The notes below the pieces were generated by a model. That model saw only the letters and a list, made by a program, of their open reading frames with translations. It had not been told where the DNA came from and searched no databases. A stretch of 64,000 nt of DNA from an uncultured Coriobacteriaceae bacterium (GTDB taxonomy: Bacteria; Actinomycetota; Coriobacteriia; Coriobacteriales; Eggerthellaceae): positions 37,706 to 101,705 of the forward strand of contig CACXMZ010000009.1 of assembly GCA_902768975.1 (NCBI GenBank). The letters are read 5' to 3'. Both the position numbers and the translations under genes were made by a program. Of the stretch, positions 33,263-41,921 are shown one piece after another (within the stretch, counting starts at the first letter, position 1; every line of letters starts with the position of its first letter).

Positions 33263-34837
33263 ATGTTTTGGAAAATAATGGTCATAGTTTTGTTCATCGC
33301 CGTGGTTGTAGGCGTGGGCATCTATACCAGAAGCAATAGTAAAAGCGTTGACGGTTTTATTTTGGGCGGGCGCAATGTGGGCCCGTGGCTTTCGGCCTTT
33401 GCCTTTGGCACGAGTTATTTTTCGGCCGTAGTCTTTATTGGTTATGCAGGCCAGTTTGGCTGGAAGTATGGCATGGCGGCAACCTGGGCTGGCATTGGCA
33501 ATGCTCTTATTGGCAGCTTGCTTGCCTGGTGGGTGCTGGGCCCGCGCACGCGTGAAGTAACCCAGCGCCTGCGTGCGGCAACCATGCCCGAATTCTTCGG
33601 CAAGCGTTACCAGTCAAATGCCTTGCGTGTTGCTGCGGCTGTCATTATCTTTATCTTCCTTATTCCGTATACCGCGAGCGTCTACAACGGCCTTTCGCGC
33701 CTGTTTGCCATGGCATTTGGTGTGCCCTATGAAGTGTTAGTTGCCGGTATGGCAATTGTGACCTGCGTATATGTGGTGCTCGGCGGCTATATGGCCACCG
33801 TCGTGAACGACTTTATCCAGGGCATTGTTATGCTGGTGGGCATTGTGGCGGTCATTGTGGCCGTGCTGCAAACCCACGGCGGCCTTTCGCAGAGCGTGGT
33901 GGAGCTTTCCCAGCTTTCCCTGGAAGGAAGCCAGATGGCAGGGCCGTTCATCAGCTTCCTCGGGCCCGACTTCTTCAACCTTATGGGCGTAGTTATTCTT
34001 ACAAGCCTGGGTACCTGGGGCCTGCCGCAGATGGTCCAGAAGTTCTATGCCATAAAGACGGGCCCCGCCATTAAGCAGGGTGCCATCATTTCGACCTTGT
34101 TTGCTTTCGTGGTGGCTGGCGGCAGTTACTTCCTGGGGGGCTTTGGCCGCCTCTTTGCCGACCAGATCGCCTACACGGAAACGGGCGTGCCGGTCTATGA
34201 CTCCATCGTGCCTACCATGCTTTCCAACCTGCCCGACATGCTTATTGGTTTGGTGGTAGTGCTCGTGCTTTCGGCGTCTATGTCTACCTTAAGTTCGCTC
34301 GTGCTTACGTCGTCTTCGGTTTTGACCTTGGACCTTATTAAAGGCAACGTGGTGAAGGAAATGGACGAACGCGCCCAAATTAACTGGATGCGCGTTTTGC
34401 TCGTGGTGTTCGTAGGCATTTCGGCCATTATTGCCCTGTTCCAGTATCACAGTTCGGTGGCATGGATTGCCCAGCTCATGGGTATTTCCTGGGGCGCCAT
34501 CGCTGGCTCGTTCTTGGGGCCCTTCCTGTGGGGTTTGTATTCCAACCGCATTTCGAAGGCGGCCGTATGGGCCAGCTTTGCCATTGGTGTGGGGCTTACG
34601 AGCGTGAATATGATTATGGGCCTGTTCGGTGCGGCATTTATTGCGAGCCCCATCAACGCGGGTGCGCTTGCCATGCTGCTTTCGCTTGCCGTGGTGCCCT
34701 TGGTGAGCTTGCTTACGCCAGGCGTTCCCTTTGAAGTTAACCCGCCCACGCCTGAAGGCGCTATCGACCGTGAATACGAACGCGAGCTGGTGGGCAAGGA
34801 ACGCTTCGACGCCGCCGAACCCCTCGAACAGCTTTAA
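33263..34837 (+). CDS. Sodium:solute symporter (SSS family)
   Basis: This 524-residue protein of about 13 helices starts MFWKIMVIVLFIAVVVGVGI. It has the SSS-type first segments SVDGFILGGRNVGPWLSAFA and GTSYFSAVVFIGYAGQFGW, and later SASMSTLSSLVLTSSSVLTLD, the Na2-site serine region of this family. Relatives carry proline, pantothenate, sugars or other solutes with Na+. The N terminus is closest in style to the PutP/PanF branch, but the substrate cannot be fixed. It has its own promoter and structured leader and is followed by a hairpin repeat. Confidence 0.88.
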   Translation: MFWKIMVIVLFIAVVVGVGIYTRSNSKSVDGFILGGRNVGPWLSAFAFGTSYFSAVVFIGYAGQFGWKYGMAATWAGIGNALIGSLLAWWVLGPRTREVTQRLRAATMPEFFGKRYQSNALRVAAAVIIFIFLIPYTASVYNGLSRLFAMAFGVPYEVLVAGMAIVTCVYVVLGGYMATVVNDFIQGIVMLVGIVAVIVAVLQTHGGLSQSVVELSQLSLEGSQMAGPFISFLGPDFFNLMGVVILTSLGTWGLPQMVQKFYAIKTGPAIKQGAIISTLFAFVVAGGSYFLGGFGRLFADQIAYTETGVPVYDSIVPTMLSNLPDMLIGLVVVLVLSASMSTLSSLVLTSSSVLTLDLIKGNVVKEMDERAQINWMRVLLVVFVGISAIIALFQYHSSVAWIAQLMGISWGAIAGSFLGPFLWGLYSNRISKAAVWASFAIGVGLTSVNMIMGLFGAAFIASPINAGALAMLLSLAVVPLVSLLTPGVPFEVNPPTPEGAIDREYERELVGKERFDAAEPLEQL

Positions 34838-34856
34838 TTGAACAACTTGGGATTTT

Positions 34857-34903
34857 GGGGACGGAGTATTCTTTCCCACTTTTGGGAAAAATCCCCCGTC
34901 CCC
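34857..34903. repeat. GGGGACGG-type hairpin repeat
   Basis: An outer GGGGACGG/CCGTCCCC pair (34857-34864 and 34896-34903) encloses TTTCCCA/TGGGAAA (34872-34878 and 34883-34889). It probably works as a transcription end for the symporter gene. Related hairpins lie at 21607, 50313 and 56178. Confidence 0.6.
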
Positions 34904-34964
34904 GAATTCCCACTCCAATTTCCCACTTTTATGGCCTATTCGCTATAATACGGACGTTGACAAT

Positions 34965-35180
34965 TCAGACATGGTAGAGGTGCGGAATTCAAGAGTAGCT
35001 GCCGTAATGGCCCGGAAAGGCCGGCATGCGAAAGGGGGTTCTGCCGAAGGTTTTACAGGGTTTCCGTCCTGCCTAACCTGGGGTTCAGCGAAATACGTTG
35101 TTCACTGTCGCATAATGCGGAGCGCTACTATGGCACGCAGACGTAAACGCAGGCCATGGTGGAGTCCATGGTCTGTTTTT
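34965..35180 (+). promoter_or_regulatory. Lysine riboswitch (L box) with terminator
   Basis: The aptamer consensus is clear: GGTAGAGGTGCGG (34973), AAGAGTAG, GAAAGG, a stretch ending TTCTGCCGAAGG (35039), CCTGGGGTT (35078), GTTCACTG (35099) and GCGGAGCGCTACT (35117). The first and last parts pair as the closing P1 helix. A terminator hairpin GGCCATGG/CCATGGTC plus TGTTTTT (35152-35180) forms the expression platform. A TATAAT at 34944-34949 is the likely -10. Known L boxes shut off lysine synthesis or uptake when lysine is plentiful, so the next gene should be lysine-related. Confidence 0.9.
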
Positions 35181-35195
35181 ATGTAAGGAGCAAGA

Positions 35196-36758
35196 ATGGA
35201 AATTGTTGGAACCTTTTGGGCCCTCGTGCCGCCAATTGTGGCTATCGTTTTGGCGCTCATTACCAAGGAAACCTACAGCAGCTTGTTTGTGGGCATTCTG
35301 GTAGGTGCCGTGCTGCTGGCTTTCAGCGAAGGCGGCAACTTTATTACTAACCTGTTGGACTACCTCACCTTAGGTTCGGTTGGTGGTTCGGAAGACCCCA
35401 ACGTCGGCTTTATTGCTGCTATTGCCGACTCGTGGAATGCGGGCATTTTCGTGTTCCTGGTGCTGCTGGGCATTATGGTTGCCCTCGTGAACGCCAGCGG
35501 GAGCGCCGCCGCGTTTGGCAAGTGGGCTGCCACGCATGTTAAGTCGCGCACCGGTGCGCTTCTGGCTACCTTCTTCCTGGGTATCCTGTTGTTTATCGAC
35601 GACTATTTCAACTGCCTCACGGTTGGTGCGGTCATGCGCCCCGTTACCGACGAACAAAAGATAAGCCGCGCGAAGCTGTCCTACATGATCGACGCTACCG
35701 CGGCCCCTATCTGCATGATTGCACCCATTAGTTCCTGGGCTGCCGCGGTTTCCGCTACCGCCAGCGACCTGGACACCGGCATCACGGGCATTCAGCTGTT
35801 CATTCAGGCTATCCCGTACAACTTCTATTCGCTGCTTACCATTGTCTTTGTGGTGGTCATTAGCATCATGGGCTTCGATTACGGCCCCATGGCCAAGGCC
35901 GAACTGGACGCCTACAAGGAAGGCGAACTGGGCAGCCTCGGCAACGAAGAACTTTCGATTAAAAGCAATGCAAGCCTGCTCGACATGATCCTGCCCGTAA
36001 TTGTGCTTATCGCGTCCTGCGCCATTGGCATGATGTACGTGGGTGGCTTCTGGGACGCCGAAGCCGACGGCTTCATGAATTTGCCCGTGGCCTTCGGCGA
36101 CACCGACGCTTCCGTTGGCTTGCCGTGGGGTTCTATCGTGGCCGTGGCCTTCGCATTCATCTACTTTGTCGCGCGCCGCGTTATTAGCTTCAAGGAAGCA
36201 ACCGCGTGCTTCGTGGAAGGCTTCAAGGCCATGGTGCCGGCGCTGCTTATTCTTACCTTCGCGCTTACGCTGAAGCTAACCACAAGCGCCCTGGGTGCAG
36301 CCGACTACGTGGCTGGCTTGCTCGACGGGGCGGGCGCCCTTTATAACCTGCTGCCGGCTATTATCTTCCTGGTAGCGCTGTTCCTGGCATTTTCAACGGG
36401 TACCAGCTGGGGCACCTTTGGCATTCTTATTCCCATCGTGGTTGCGGTGTTCCCGGCTGATTCAGTGCTGCTTGTTATTGGTATTTCGGCGTGCCTGGCA
36501 GGCGCGGTGTGCGGCGACCATATTTCGCCCATTTCCGACACGACCATCATGGCAAGTGCGGGTGCCAACGTGGACCACATCCAGCATGTGAATACCCAGA
36601 TTCCGTACGCCCTTACCGTGGCAGGCGTGAGCTTCCTCTGCTTCCTGATTGCGGGCTACGTACAGAATTGGATCATTTGCTTGGGCCTGGGCATTGTGCT
36701 CGTAGTTGGTGCGGCCTTCGTACTGAAGAGCACCGTTGGGCAGAAGGTAGCTGCCTAG
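35196..36758 (+). CDS. NhaC-family transporter, predicted lysine transporter (LysW type)
   Basis: The 520-residue protein with about 12 helices belongs to the NhaC Na+/H+ antiporter family: GILLFIDDYFNCLTVGAVMR (~130-149), KLSYMIDATAAPICMIAPIS and CGDHISPISDTTIMASAGAN (~440-459). By family it would be called a Na+/H+ antiporter. It lies 16 bases after a lysine riboswitch terminator. Comparative genomic work on the L box predicted NhaC-type proteins (LysW) as lysine transporters, so lysine uptake is the better guess. Start ATG behind AAGGAG. Confidence 0.85.
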   Translation: MEIVGTFWALVPPIVAIVLALITKETYSSLFVGILVGAVLLAFSEGGNFITNLLDYLTLGSVGGSEDPNVGFIAAIADSWNAGIFVFLVLLGIMVALVNASGSAAAFGKWAATHVKSRTGALLATFFLGILLFIDDYFNCLTVGAVMRPVTDEQKISRAKLSYMIDATAAPICMIAPISSWAAAVSATASDLDTGITGIQLFIQAIPYNFYSLLTIVFVVVISIMGFDYGPMAKAELDAYKEGELGSLGNEELSIKSNASLLDMILPVIVLIASCAIGMMYVGGFWDAEADGFMNLPVAFGDTDASVGLPWGSIVAVAFAFIYFVARRVISFKEATACFVEGFKAMVPALLILTFALTLKLTTSALGAADYVAGLLDGAGALYNLLPAIIFLVALFLAFSTGTSWGTFGILIPIVVAVFPADSVLLVIGISACLAGAVCGDHISPISDTTIMASAGANVDHIQHVNTQIPYALTVAGVSFLCFLIAGYVQNWIICLGLGIVLVVGAAFVLKSTVGQKVAA

Positions 36759-36774
36759 CAGGGGCCATCGTATG

Positions 36775-36798
36775 AAAAAGCCCGTCTCATGGCGGGCT
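36775..36798 (-). terminator. Terminator of the minus-strand Mg-transporter operon
   Basis: AGCCCG (36779-36784) and CGGGCT (36793-36798) form the stem. On the minus strand the hairpin is followed by TTTTT (complement of 36775-36779), so it ends transcripts coming from the Nramp-type gene. Confidence 0.7.
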
Positions 36799-36856
36799 CA
36801 GCAAACGTAAAAGCGGTCACTTGACAGGGGACTAAAGGAAACCTGGAAGTGGCCGC

Positions 36857-38218
36857 TTAACCTATGCCGAGCACTTGCATAACGAGCACGATAATCGTAA
36901 GCACTACTACGATGCCAATGGTTGCCCAGAGCAGCACGAGTGTTATGCGCCCCGCCACGTAGCTTTTCATGATGTGCTTGTCGGCCACAATAAGCGCCAT
37001 AAACACCAGGAGTACGGGCAGAATAATACCGTTTAGGAATTGCGCGAACAGCATGACGCCCATCAGGTTAATGTTGGGAATAAGCACAATGAGCGCGCTG
37101 AAGACAATAATAAAGGTGTAGATGGAACGGAATTGCGGCGCTTCCTTGAAGCTGAATTCCACGCCTGCTTCCCAACCGAATGCTTCGCAAATTACGTAAG
37201 CACTCGTGAGCGGCAGAACGCAGGCAGCCAAGAAGCTTGCCGAAACCAAACCAACCGCAAACAGGATCTTGGCGTAGTCGCCCGCGAAGGGGGCAAGCGC
37301 CATGGCGGCGTCGGACGCGTCTTCAATATGAATGCCCGCAGGGAAGAGCACCGCACCTGTGGTAACGATAATGAACCATGCCACAATGCACGCAGCGATG
37401 GTGCCACTTATAGCGTCCACGCGTACGCTCAACATTTCGTCGGTGCCCGTGCCTTTTTCAACCACGTTGCTTTGGTAGTAGAACATCATCCATGGTGCGA
37501 TGGTGGTACCAATAATGGAAATGGTCAGGCTTACAAAACTAACCGAAGGTACGAAGGTGGGAACTACGGTGCCTGCCAGTGCTGCGCCCCAGTCGGGCTT
37601 GGCCATAACCGCCGCAATAATGTAGGTCACAAAGACGAAGGACAGAATAAGAAAGACGCGCTCCACGCGCTGATAGTTGCCGCCCGAAATAAGCAACCAC
37701 ACCGCAATGGCTGCCACAATAACGCTCACCCACGTGGGTACGCCAAACATGTTCATGCCTGCCGCAATACCGGCGAACTGGGCGAAGGTGGTGGCAACAT
37801 TACCAATAAGCAGAGCCAACATGGCAAGCGCGGTGGGGCGGATGCCGAACTTCTCGCGGATATTCGCCGCGAAGCCCTTGCCGGTTACCGCACCCATCTT
37901 GCCTGCGGTCAGCTGCACAATGGCCAGCAGTACGCACATAATGGGCAGAATCCACAGCCCTTGGAAACCAAATTCAGCGCCAAGGGTGGAATAGGCCGCA
38001 ATGCCACCGGCGTCGTTGCCCGCCATGGCGGTTACGATGCCCGGGCCCATAGCGGCCAGAATAAGCATGAGCTTGCTCTTGGGTTTTAGGGCAGGCGCCG
38101 CCTTGGCTGCTTCCGCTGGTTCAGTGGCGGCAGCAAGTTCCAAGCCTTCAGCCAGGGCTGCGTTGCCCTGTTCTTCGGCCTTAGCCAGTACTTCCTCTGT
38201 CGTCTTCTGCGGCGTCAA
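36857..38218 (-). CDS. Nramp-related transporter, Mg-type (NRMT) candidate
   Basis: This protein (453 residues, ~11 helices) starts with a ~45-residue Ala/Glu-rich tail, then LILAAMGPGIVTAMAGNDAG. Canonical Nramp manganese transporters have DPGN in helix 1 and a metal-binding Met in helix 6. Here helix 1 has NDAGG and helix 6 has TTIAPWMMFYYQS with Ala-Pro-Trp at the site. These are hallmarks of Nramp-related magnesium transporters such as the one studied from Eggerthella lenta. The start is TTG 38218: an in-frame TAG precedes it and AAGGA lies eight bases upstream. It follows the MgtE_N/CBS gene by 13 bases. The substrate is inferred. Confidence 0.85.
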   Translation of the reverse strand: MTPQKTTEEVLAKAEEQGNAALAEGLELAAATEPAEAAKAAPALKPKSKLMLILAAMGPGIVTAMAGNDAGGIAAYSTLGAEFGFQGLWILPIMCVLLAIVQLTAGKMGAVTGKGFAANIREKFGIRPTALAMLALLIGNVATTFAQFAGIAAGMNMFGVPTWVSVIVAAIAVWLLISGGNYQRVERVFLILSFVFVTYIIAAVMAKPDWGAALAGTVVPTFVPSVSFVSLTISIIGTTIAPWMMFYYQSNVVEKGTGTDEMLSVRVDAISGTIAACIVAWFIIVTTGAVLFPAGIHIEDASDAAMALAPFAGDYAKILFAVGLVSASFLAACVLPLTSAYVICEAFGWEAGVEFSFKEAPQFRSIYTFIIVFSALIVLIPNINLMGVMLFAQFLNGIILPVLLVFMALIVADKHIMKSYVAGRITLVLLWATIGIVVVLTIIVLVMQVLGIG

Positions 38219-38231
38219 CTATGCGGTCCTT

Positions 38232-39578
38232 CTAACCCAAATGCCCAGCAATCTGCAGCACAATAAAGGTGTAAATTGCCAGTGCCACCAAGCCGGCAAT
38301 AACGCCTGCGGTGAGCTTGCTGGTTTGCGTGCTCTTGGTTTCTTCCACGTCTTCTTCGATAACGTCCAAGGCGTCGTCGAAGGTAACAATGCCCAACATC
38401 TTGCCGTGTTCGTCCACTACGGGCATGGCAAGCAGGTTGTACTTGGAAATGTCGTCCGCCACGTCTTCTTCGGACTCGTCGGGCAAGGCGGAAATGACTT
38501 CGGTAAACATAATGCTGCCAAGCGGGGTTTCAGGGGCCGCCAGCACCAAGGTGCGCAGGGAAAGCACGCCCGTCAGCTTGCCGTAGTCGTCCAGTACATA
38601 TAAATAGTGAACGGTGGGGTGGTCCTCGGGCAGTTCGCGTAGGGCATGCACCGCGTCTTCTACCGTGTCGCTTTCGCGCATGGCAATGTACTGGGTGGTC
38701 ATCATGCCGCCGGCGGTTTCGTCGCGGTAACCCAGCAGATTGCGAATGTCTTCGGCGTCTTCCACACCCATCAGCTGAAGCAGGCGCTCCGCCTTTTCAT
38801 AGGGCAGGTCGCGCACGATGGCCGCCGCGTCGTCTGGGTCCATGCCAGAAAGCAACTTCGCACCACGGGCGTCGTTCATGTCTTCGATTACGTCGGCCTG
38901 GTATTCGTCTTCCAATTCGGAAATAACGTCGTCGGCGCGTTCGTCGTCCAGGTGGGCAAAAACCGCGGCGCGCTGGGCGGGGTCCAGCTGTTCCAGAATG
39001 TCCGCCACGTCGGCGGGGTGCAGTTCGGAAAGGCGCGTGTGCGTAACGGAAAGCTGCACCTTGGAAAGGTCGCGGTCCAGCAAGTCCATGTAGTTCCACG
39101 CAATAATGTCTTCGTCGATCTTGCGGTTGAACGCCTTCGCAAGCCCCACGGCTGCATTTTCAATCCAGGGCGCCAGGCCACGCAAAATGCCACGAACACC
39201 CACTTCGGCACCCAGCAAGCGCAGCTGGCTGCCCGACTCGGAAAGCTTCAGGTCGTTTACGCGTACGACCTTCATACCCTGCGTGTCTACGATTTGGCGG
39301 TTCAGAAGGTCGCGTGCAAGCAGCACTTCTTCGGGCTGCAGGTAGGAAAAACGAATGCCAGTTGAAGCTACGGAAAGGTGTACGGCGTCGCCGTCGAATT
39401 CATTAACGTATTTGCGCCAACTTACCATGAAGGGCACGTTGCCCGGGCCCTTGAAGGCAAGGCTGGTAATGCGCGGGAAGACCTCGCCCGTTTGAATGGC
39501 TAGGTCGGAAATGGAGCCAATCTTTTCGCCTTCGGCGTCGATGACTGGCTTTCCCAGCATTTGCGAAAGATACAGCAT
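38232..39578 (-). CDS. PRC-barrel / MgtE_N / CBS-pair regulator with one C-terminal helix
   Basis: I start this 448-residue protein at ATG 39578 (AAGGGGA upstream), trimming 19 residues of open frame. Residues ~1-75 are PRC-barrel-like (MLGKPVIDAEGEKIGSISDL) and ~80-160 look like a second one. Residues ~190-285 are an MgtE N-domain (LHPADVADILEQLDPAQRA, ISELEDEYQADVIEDM). A CBS pair follows (~300-415: TQYIAMRESDTVEDAVHALR, YVLDDYGKLTGVLSLRTLV). It ends in one membrane helix (~425-445). It lacks the five-helix MgtE pore, so it is a sensor rather than a channel. In MgtE, N and CBS domains bind Mg2+ and gate transport; here they may gate the Nramp-type partner. Confidence 0.85.
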   Translation of the reverse strand: MLYLSQMLGKPVIDAEGEKIGSISDLAIQTGEVFPRITSLAFKGPGNVPFMVSWRKYVNEFDGDAVHLSVASTGIRFSYLQPEEVLLARDLLNRQIVDTQGMKVVRVNDLKLSESGSQLRLLGAEVGVRGILRGLAPWIENAAVGLAKAFNRKIDEDIIAWNYMDLLDRDLSKVQLSVTHTRLSELHPADVADILEQLDPAQRAAVFAHLDDERADDVISELEDEYQADVIEDMNDARGAKLLSGMDPDDAAAIVRDLPYEKAERLLQLMGVEDAEDIRNLLGYRDETAGGMMTTQYIAMRESDTVEDAVHALRELPEDHPTVHYLYVLDDYGKLTGVLSLRTLVLAAPETPLGSIMFTEVISALPDESEEDVADDISKYNLLAMPVVDEHGKMLGIVTFDDALDVIEEDVEETKSTQTSKLTAGVIAGLVALAIYTFIVLQIAGHLG

Positions 39579-39969
39579 TGGTTTCCCCTTCGCCAACACG
39601 CAGCCCGGTGGGGCAAAGTGCAGACAAGCCAACAAGGGCAGTGCTGCTCATACGTGTCGTGTACTAAAGAAATTGCACGCGGTGTAGCCCCTCCGGCTAC
39701 CCACGTGGCGGGAAACCGGAAGGCTAGCTACTGTGAGGTTTCGGTTTTCGAACCTTCACCAGAGTCCTTCCTTCTTGATTACAAAGCCAACATAGAATAC
39801 CAAAGTGGCTGATAGGGCGCAAGTTGGGTGCTTATGGATATCTTTTGAAGTGGCAATAAATGCTACTAAGTCGCTAGACATAGTTATATTTCTGCGTTTA
39901 GAATAAAGCATCCTTTACATATCACATTACGTAAAAGCATATCTAAGTAAACTGCGATTTTGGAAGGAA
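39579..39969. promoter_or_regulatory. Divergent intergenic region with structured leader on the minus strand
   Basis: No gene is supported here. On the minus strand 39690-39780 can fold. GTAGC..CCTTCCGG-like arms pair with CCGGAGG.GCTAC (about 39690-39745), and GTGAAGGTT pairs with AACCTCAC (about 39737-39765), so the mgtE-like transcript probably has a structured leader. It does not match the M-box consensus. On the plus strand, TACGTAAAAGCA (39928-39939) also occurs upstream of the adhesin gene at 44244. GGAAGGA at 39962 is the ribosome site for the surface protein. Confidence 0.45.
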
Positions 39970-41679
39970 ATGGTGCAGGATATGAATTTGCGTAATGGCA
40001 CTCTGTGCAAGAACGCAGTGCTGGCTATGGTAGCTATAGTAGCTGCAGTCATGGTGGCACTGGGAGCGACTGTGTTTGTAGGCACAACCGAAGCTTACGC
40101 CGATCAGCAGGCGTTCACTACTACCAGCAAGGGTAATTCAGGCGAAACATGGATCTATGTCGACGGCCAGAACGGCAACGACAGCAACGATGGTAAATCC
40201 GCAGACAAAGCAGTAAAGACTTGGGAAAAGGCCAAGAACCTTCTGGGCTGCGAAAAAGGCGGCATTATTGTTAAAGGTACCGTGGACGCTTCTGGTGTTA
40301 TAAGCACCAACGACCCGTCACAGCAGGTTGTTAAGCGCGACGCCGACATCGTTATGTTCAATGTTTCTGGCGAAGCTACCTTCGCCAACATCAACGTCGA
40401 CGGTGGTGGCGCTAGCAACAATTTCGATTCTCCAGCAATTCAGCCCGCTAGCGGCTCTACGCTCAACTTCCTGAGCGGTGCTGTATTCCACGATGTTGGT
40501 TACGATGGTTGGTCCGAAGAGAAGCCTTTGACATTGACGGGTGGCGTTGTATGCGCTTTGAGTAGAAATCTCAATATTTTGATTGATGGTGCTACGTTTG
40601 AAAACAACGCTGGTAAGGGCATCTTCTTTGCACCTCTTGGTGGAGGTACCGCTGGTGGCGCTGGTGTCGGAGTGCATGTTCACATGAAATCTGGCACGGT
40701 TACCGGCAATAAGGGTCACTTCTATTACAATGAAATTAACGACGTATCTGACAATACCATTACTGTTTATAACGCTCTGATAAAGAACAACGACGGCTCT
40801 AATATTCCTACGAGATACACTGATTATGCGGGTCGTACGGGTGTTGCGTATGTGTGCAACGAAGGCAAAATGGTCATCCGCTCTTTGGATGGTGCCGCTA
40901 TTTTTGACAATGCCAGCCACGACCTTATCTACCTTGATCCCTATGGAGATACTTCTCGCGTTGAGTTCCAGGGCACGTCTTTGCAAGACACGTCGGGCAA
41001 CGTTATGCTCGGTGGCGGTAACCCTGCGTGGGGCGAACCTATGGAGATTAGCAACGGGTACTGGGGCTATAAGGCCAACCCTTCGGCAGACGACAAAGCT
41101 AAGGGCGAAGCCGCTGCGACCAGCATCTTTACAAACAATGGTGCGCTTTTCGATTCGAACGGTAAGGTAACCTTTGGTCGCTATAGCAATGAAAAGCAGC
41201 CAGATACTCCTTCCGTGAAGCCTGACCAGGGTTGCGATGATACCCCAGGTACGGACACGCCTGGCACCGATACCCCTGGTACCGACACGCCGGGCACCGA
41301 CACCCCAGGTACCGACACGCCTGGCACCGACACTCCGGGTACCGATACCCCTGGTGACGACACGCCTGAAGAAACTACTCAAACAGAAGAGAAGGACCCA
41401 ACAAATACTCCTTCTGAAATTCCTTCTGAAACAACTGAAGTAGAAGAAAAAGAACCGCAGAATAATCCTGCTGGTACGGACGAAGAAGAAAAAGAAAAGC
41501 CTTCGCAGGCTGCTCCTTCCAAGGCTGCTAATGCGAACAATTCGCAGTCCACTCCTTCTAAGTCGACTACTCCGAAGACCGCAGACGGTGCTGGAACCGC
41601 CATTGTTTCGCTCGCTGCGCTTGCCGCACTCGCCATGGCTACGGGCGTGTACAGCCTGCGCCGTCGCGAAGAACGCTAA
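39970..41679 (+). CDS. Secreted surface protein with beta-helix-like region, DTPGT repeats and KTADG anchor
   Basis: The 569-residue protein begins with a signal peptide (hydrophobic ~17-38, ending EAYA). Residues ~55-85 (WIYVDGQNGNDSNDGKSADK) look like the start of a pectate-lyase-type right-handed beta helix, which runs to ~380 without identified catalytic residues. A spacer of eight DTPGT units (~423-460) is followed by a Glu/Thr/Pro stretch. The C-terminal signal is TPKTADGAG, a hydrophobic helix and LRRREER. That layout is a sortase-type anchor, but with KTADG instead of LPXTG. The start could be ATG 39970 or 39982. A terminator follows. Confidence 0.75.
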   Translation: MVQDMNLRNGTLCKNAVLAMVAIVAAVMVALGATVFVGTTEAYADQQAFTTTSKGNSGETWIYVDGQNGNDSNDGKSADKAVKTWEKAKNLLGCEKGGIIVKGTVDASGVISTNDPSQQVVKRDADIVMFNVSGEATFANINVDGGGASNNFDSPAIQPASGSTLNFLSGAVFHDVGYDGWSEEKPLTLTGGVVCALSRNLNILIDGATFENNAGKGIFFAPLGGGTAGGAGVGVHVHMKSGTVTGNKGHFYYNEINDVSDNTITVYNALIKNNDGSNIPTRYTDYAGRTGVAYVCNEGKMVIRSLDGAAIFDNASHDLIYLDPYGDTSRVEFQGTSLQDTSGNVMLGGGNPAWGEPMEISNGYWGYKANPSADDKAKGEAAATSIFTNNGALFDSNGKVTFGRYSNEKQPDTPSVKPDQGCDDTPGTDTPGTDTPGTDTPGTDTPGTDTPGTDTPGTDTPGDDTPEETTQTEEKDPTNTPSEIPSETTEVEEKEPQNNPAGTDEEEKEKPSQAAPSKAANANNSQSTPSKSTTPKTADGAGTAIVSLAALAALAMATGVYSLRRREER

Positions 41680-41705
41680 GCAAGAGTTAAAACGCATGAA
41701 ACAAA

Positions 41706-41735
41706 AAGCCCGTTCTAACGAACGGGCTTATTTTT
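41706..41735 (+). terminator. Terminator after the first surface protein
   Basis: AAGCCCGTTC (41706-41715) pairs perfectly with GAACGGGCTT (41720-41729), followed by ATTTTTC. Confidence 0.85.
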
Positions 41736-41738
41736 CGT

Positions 41739-41886
41739 GGCGCGCCCTGCAGGATTCCCGCACTCGCTTCGCTCGTGCTCAATCACTTGGCGCAAGCGCC
41801 TGCGTGCGAATTCCTAAAAACGTGCCACTGGCACGTTTTCTTAACGGAATTCCACCCCAATGGGTTCGAATCCTGCAGGGCAAATA
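41739..41886. repeat. Hairpin element bounded by tRNA-Arg fragments
   Basis: The left end (41739-41758) repeats the 20 bases at the 3' end of tRNA-Arg (41922-41941). The right end (about 41863-41882) holds the same T-arm and acceptor sequence inverted (GGTTCGAATCCTGCAGGGC). The two ends therefore pair (GCCCTGCAGGATTC/GAATCCTGCAGGGC). Inside are GCACTCGCTTCGCTCGTGC, a GAATTCC/GGAATTC stem and the perfect hairpin AACGTGCC-ACT-GGCACGTT (about 41819-41838). No open frame lies inside. Elements of similar style sit beside tRNA-Phe and tRNA-Ser. Confidence 0.6.
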
Positions 41887-41911
41887 AAAAACCCTTTCAG
41901 TTGAAAGGGTT
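41886..41911 (-). terminator. Terminator of tRNA-Arg
   Basis: AACCCTTTCA (41890-41899) pairs with TGAAAGGGTT (41902-41911). On the minus strand it is followed by five T residues, directly downstream of tRNA-Arg. Confidence 0.8.
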
Positions 41912-41921
41912 AGATTTTAAC

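Noticed and set aside
39655..39790. M-box magnesium riboswitch before the Mg transport operon
   Set aside because: The region folds, but I could not find the conserved M-box sequence blocks on either strand.
41240..41365. 15-bp repeats considered as a non-coding satellite
   Set aside because: They are in frame and encode the DTPGT spacer of a surface protein.
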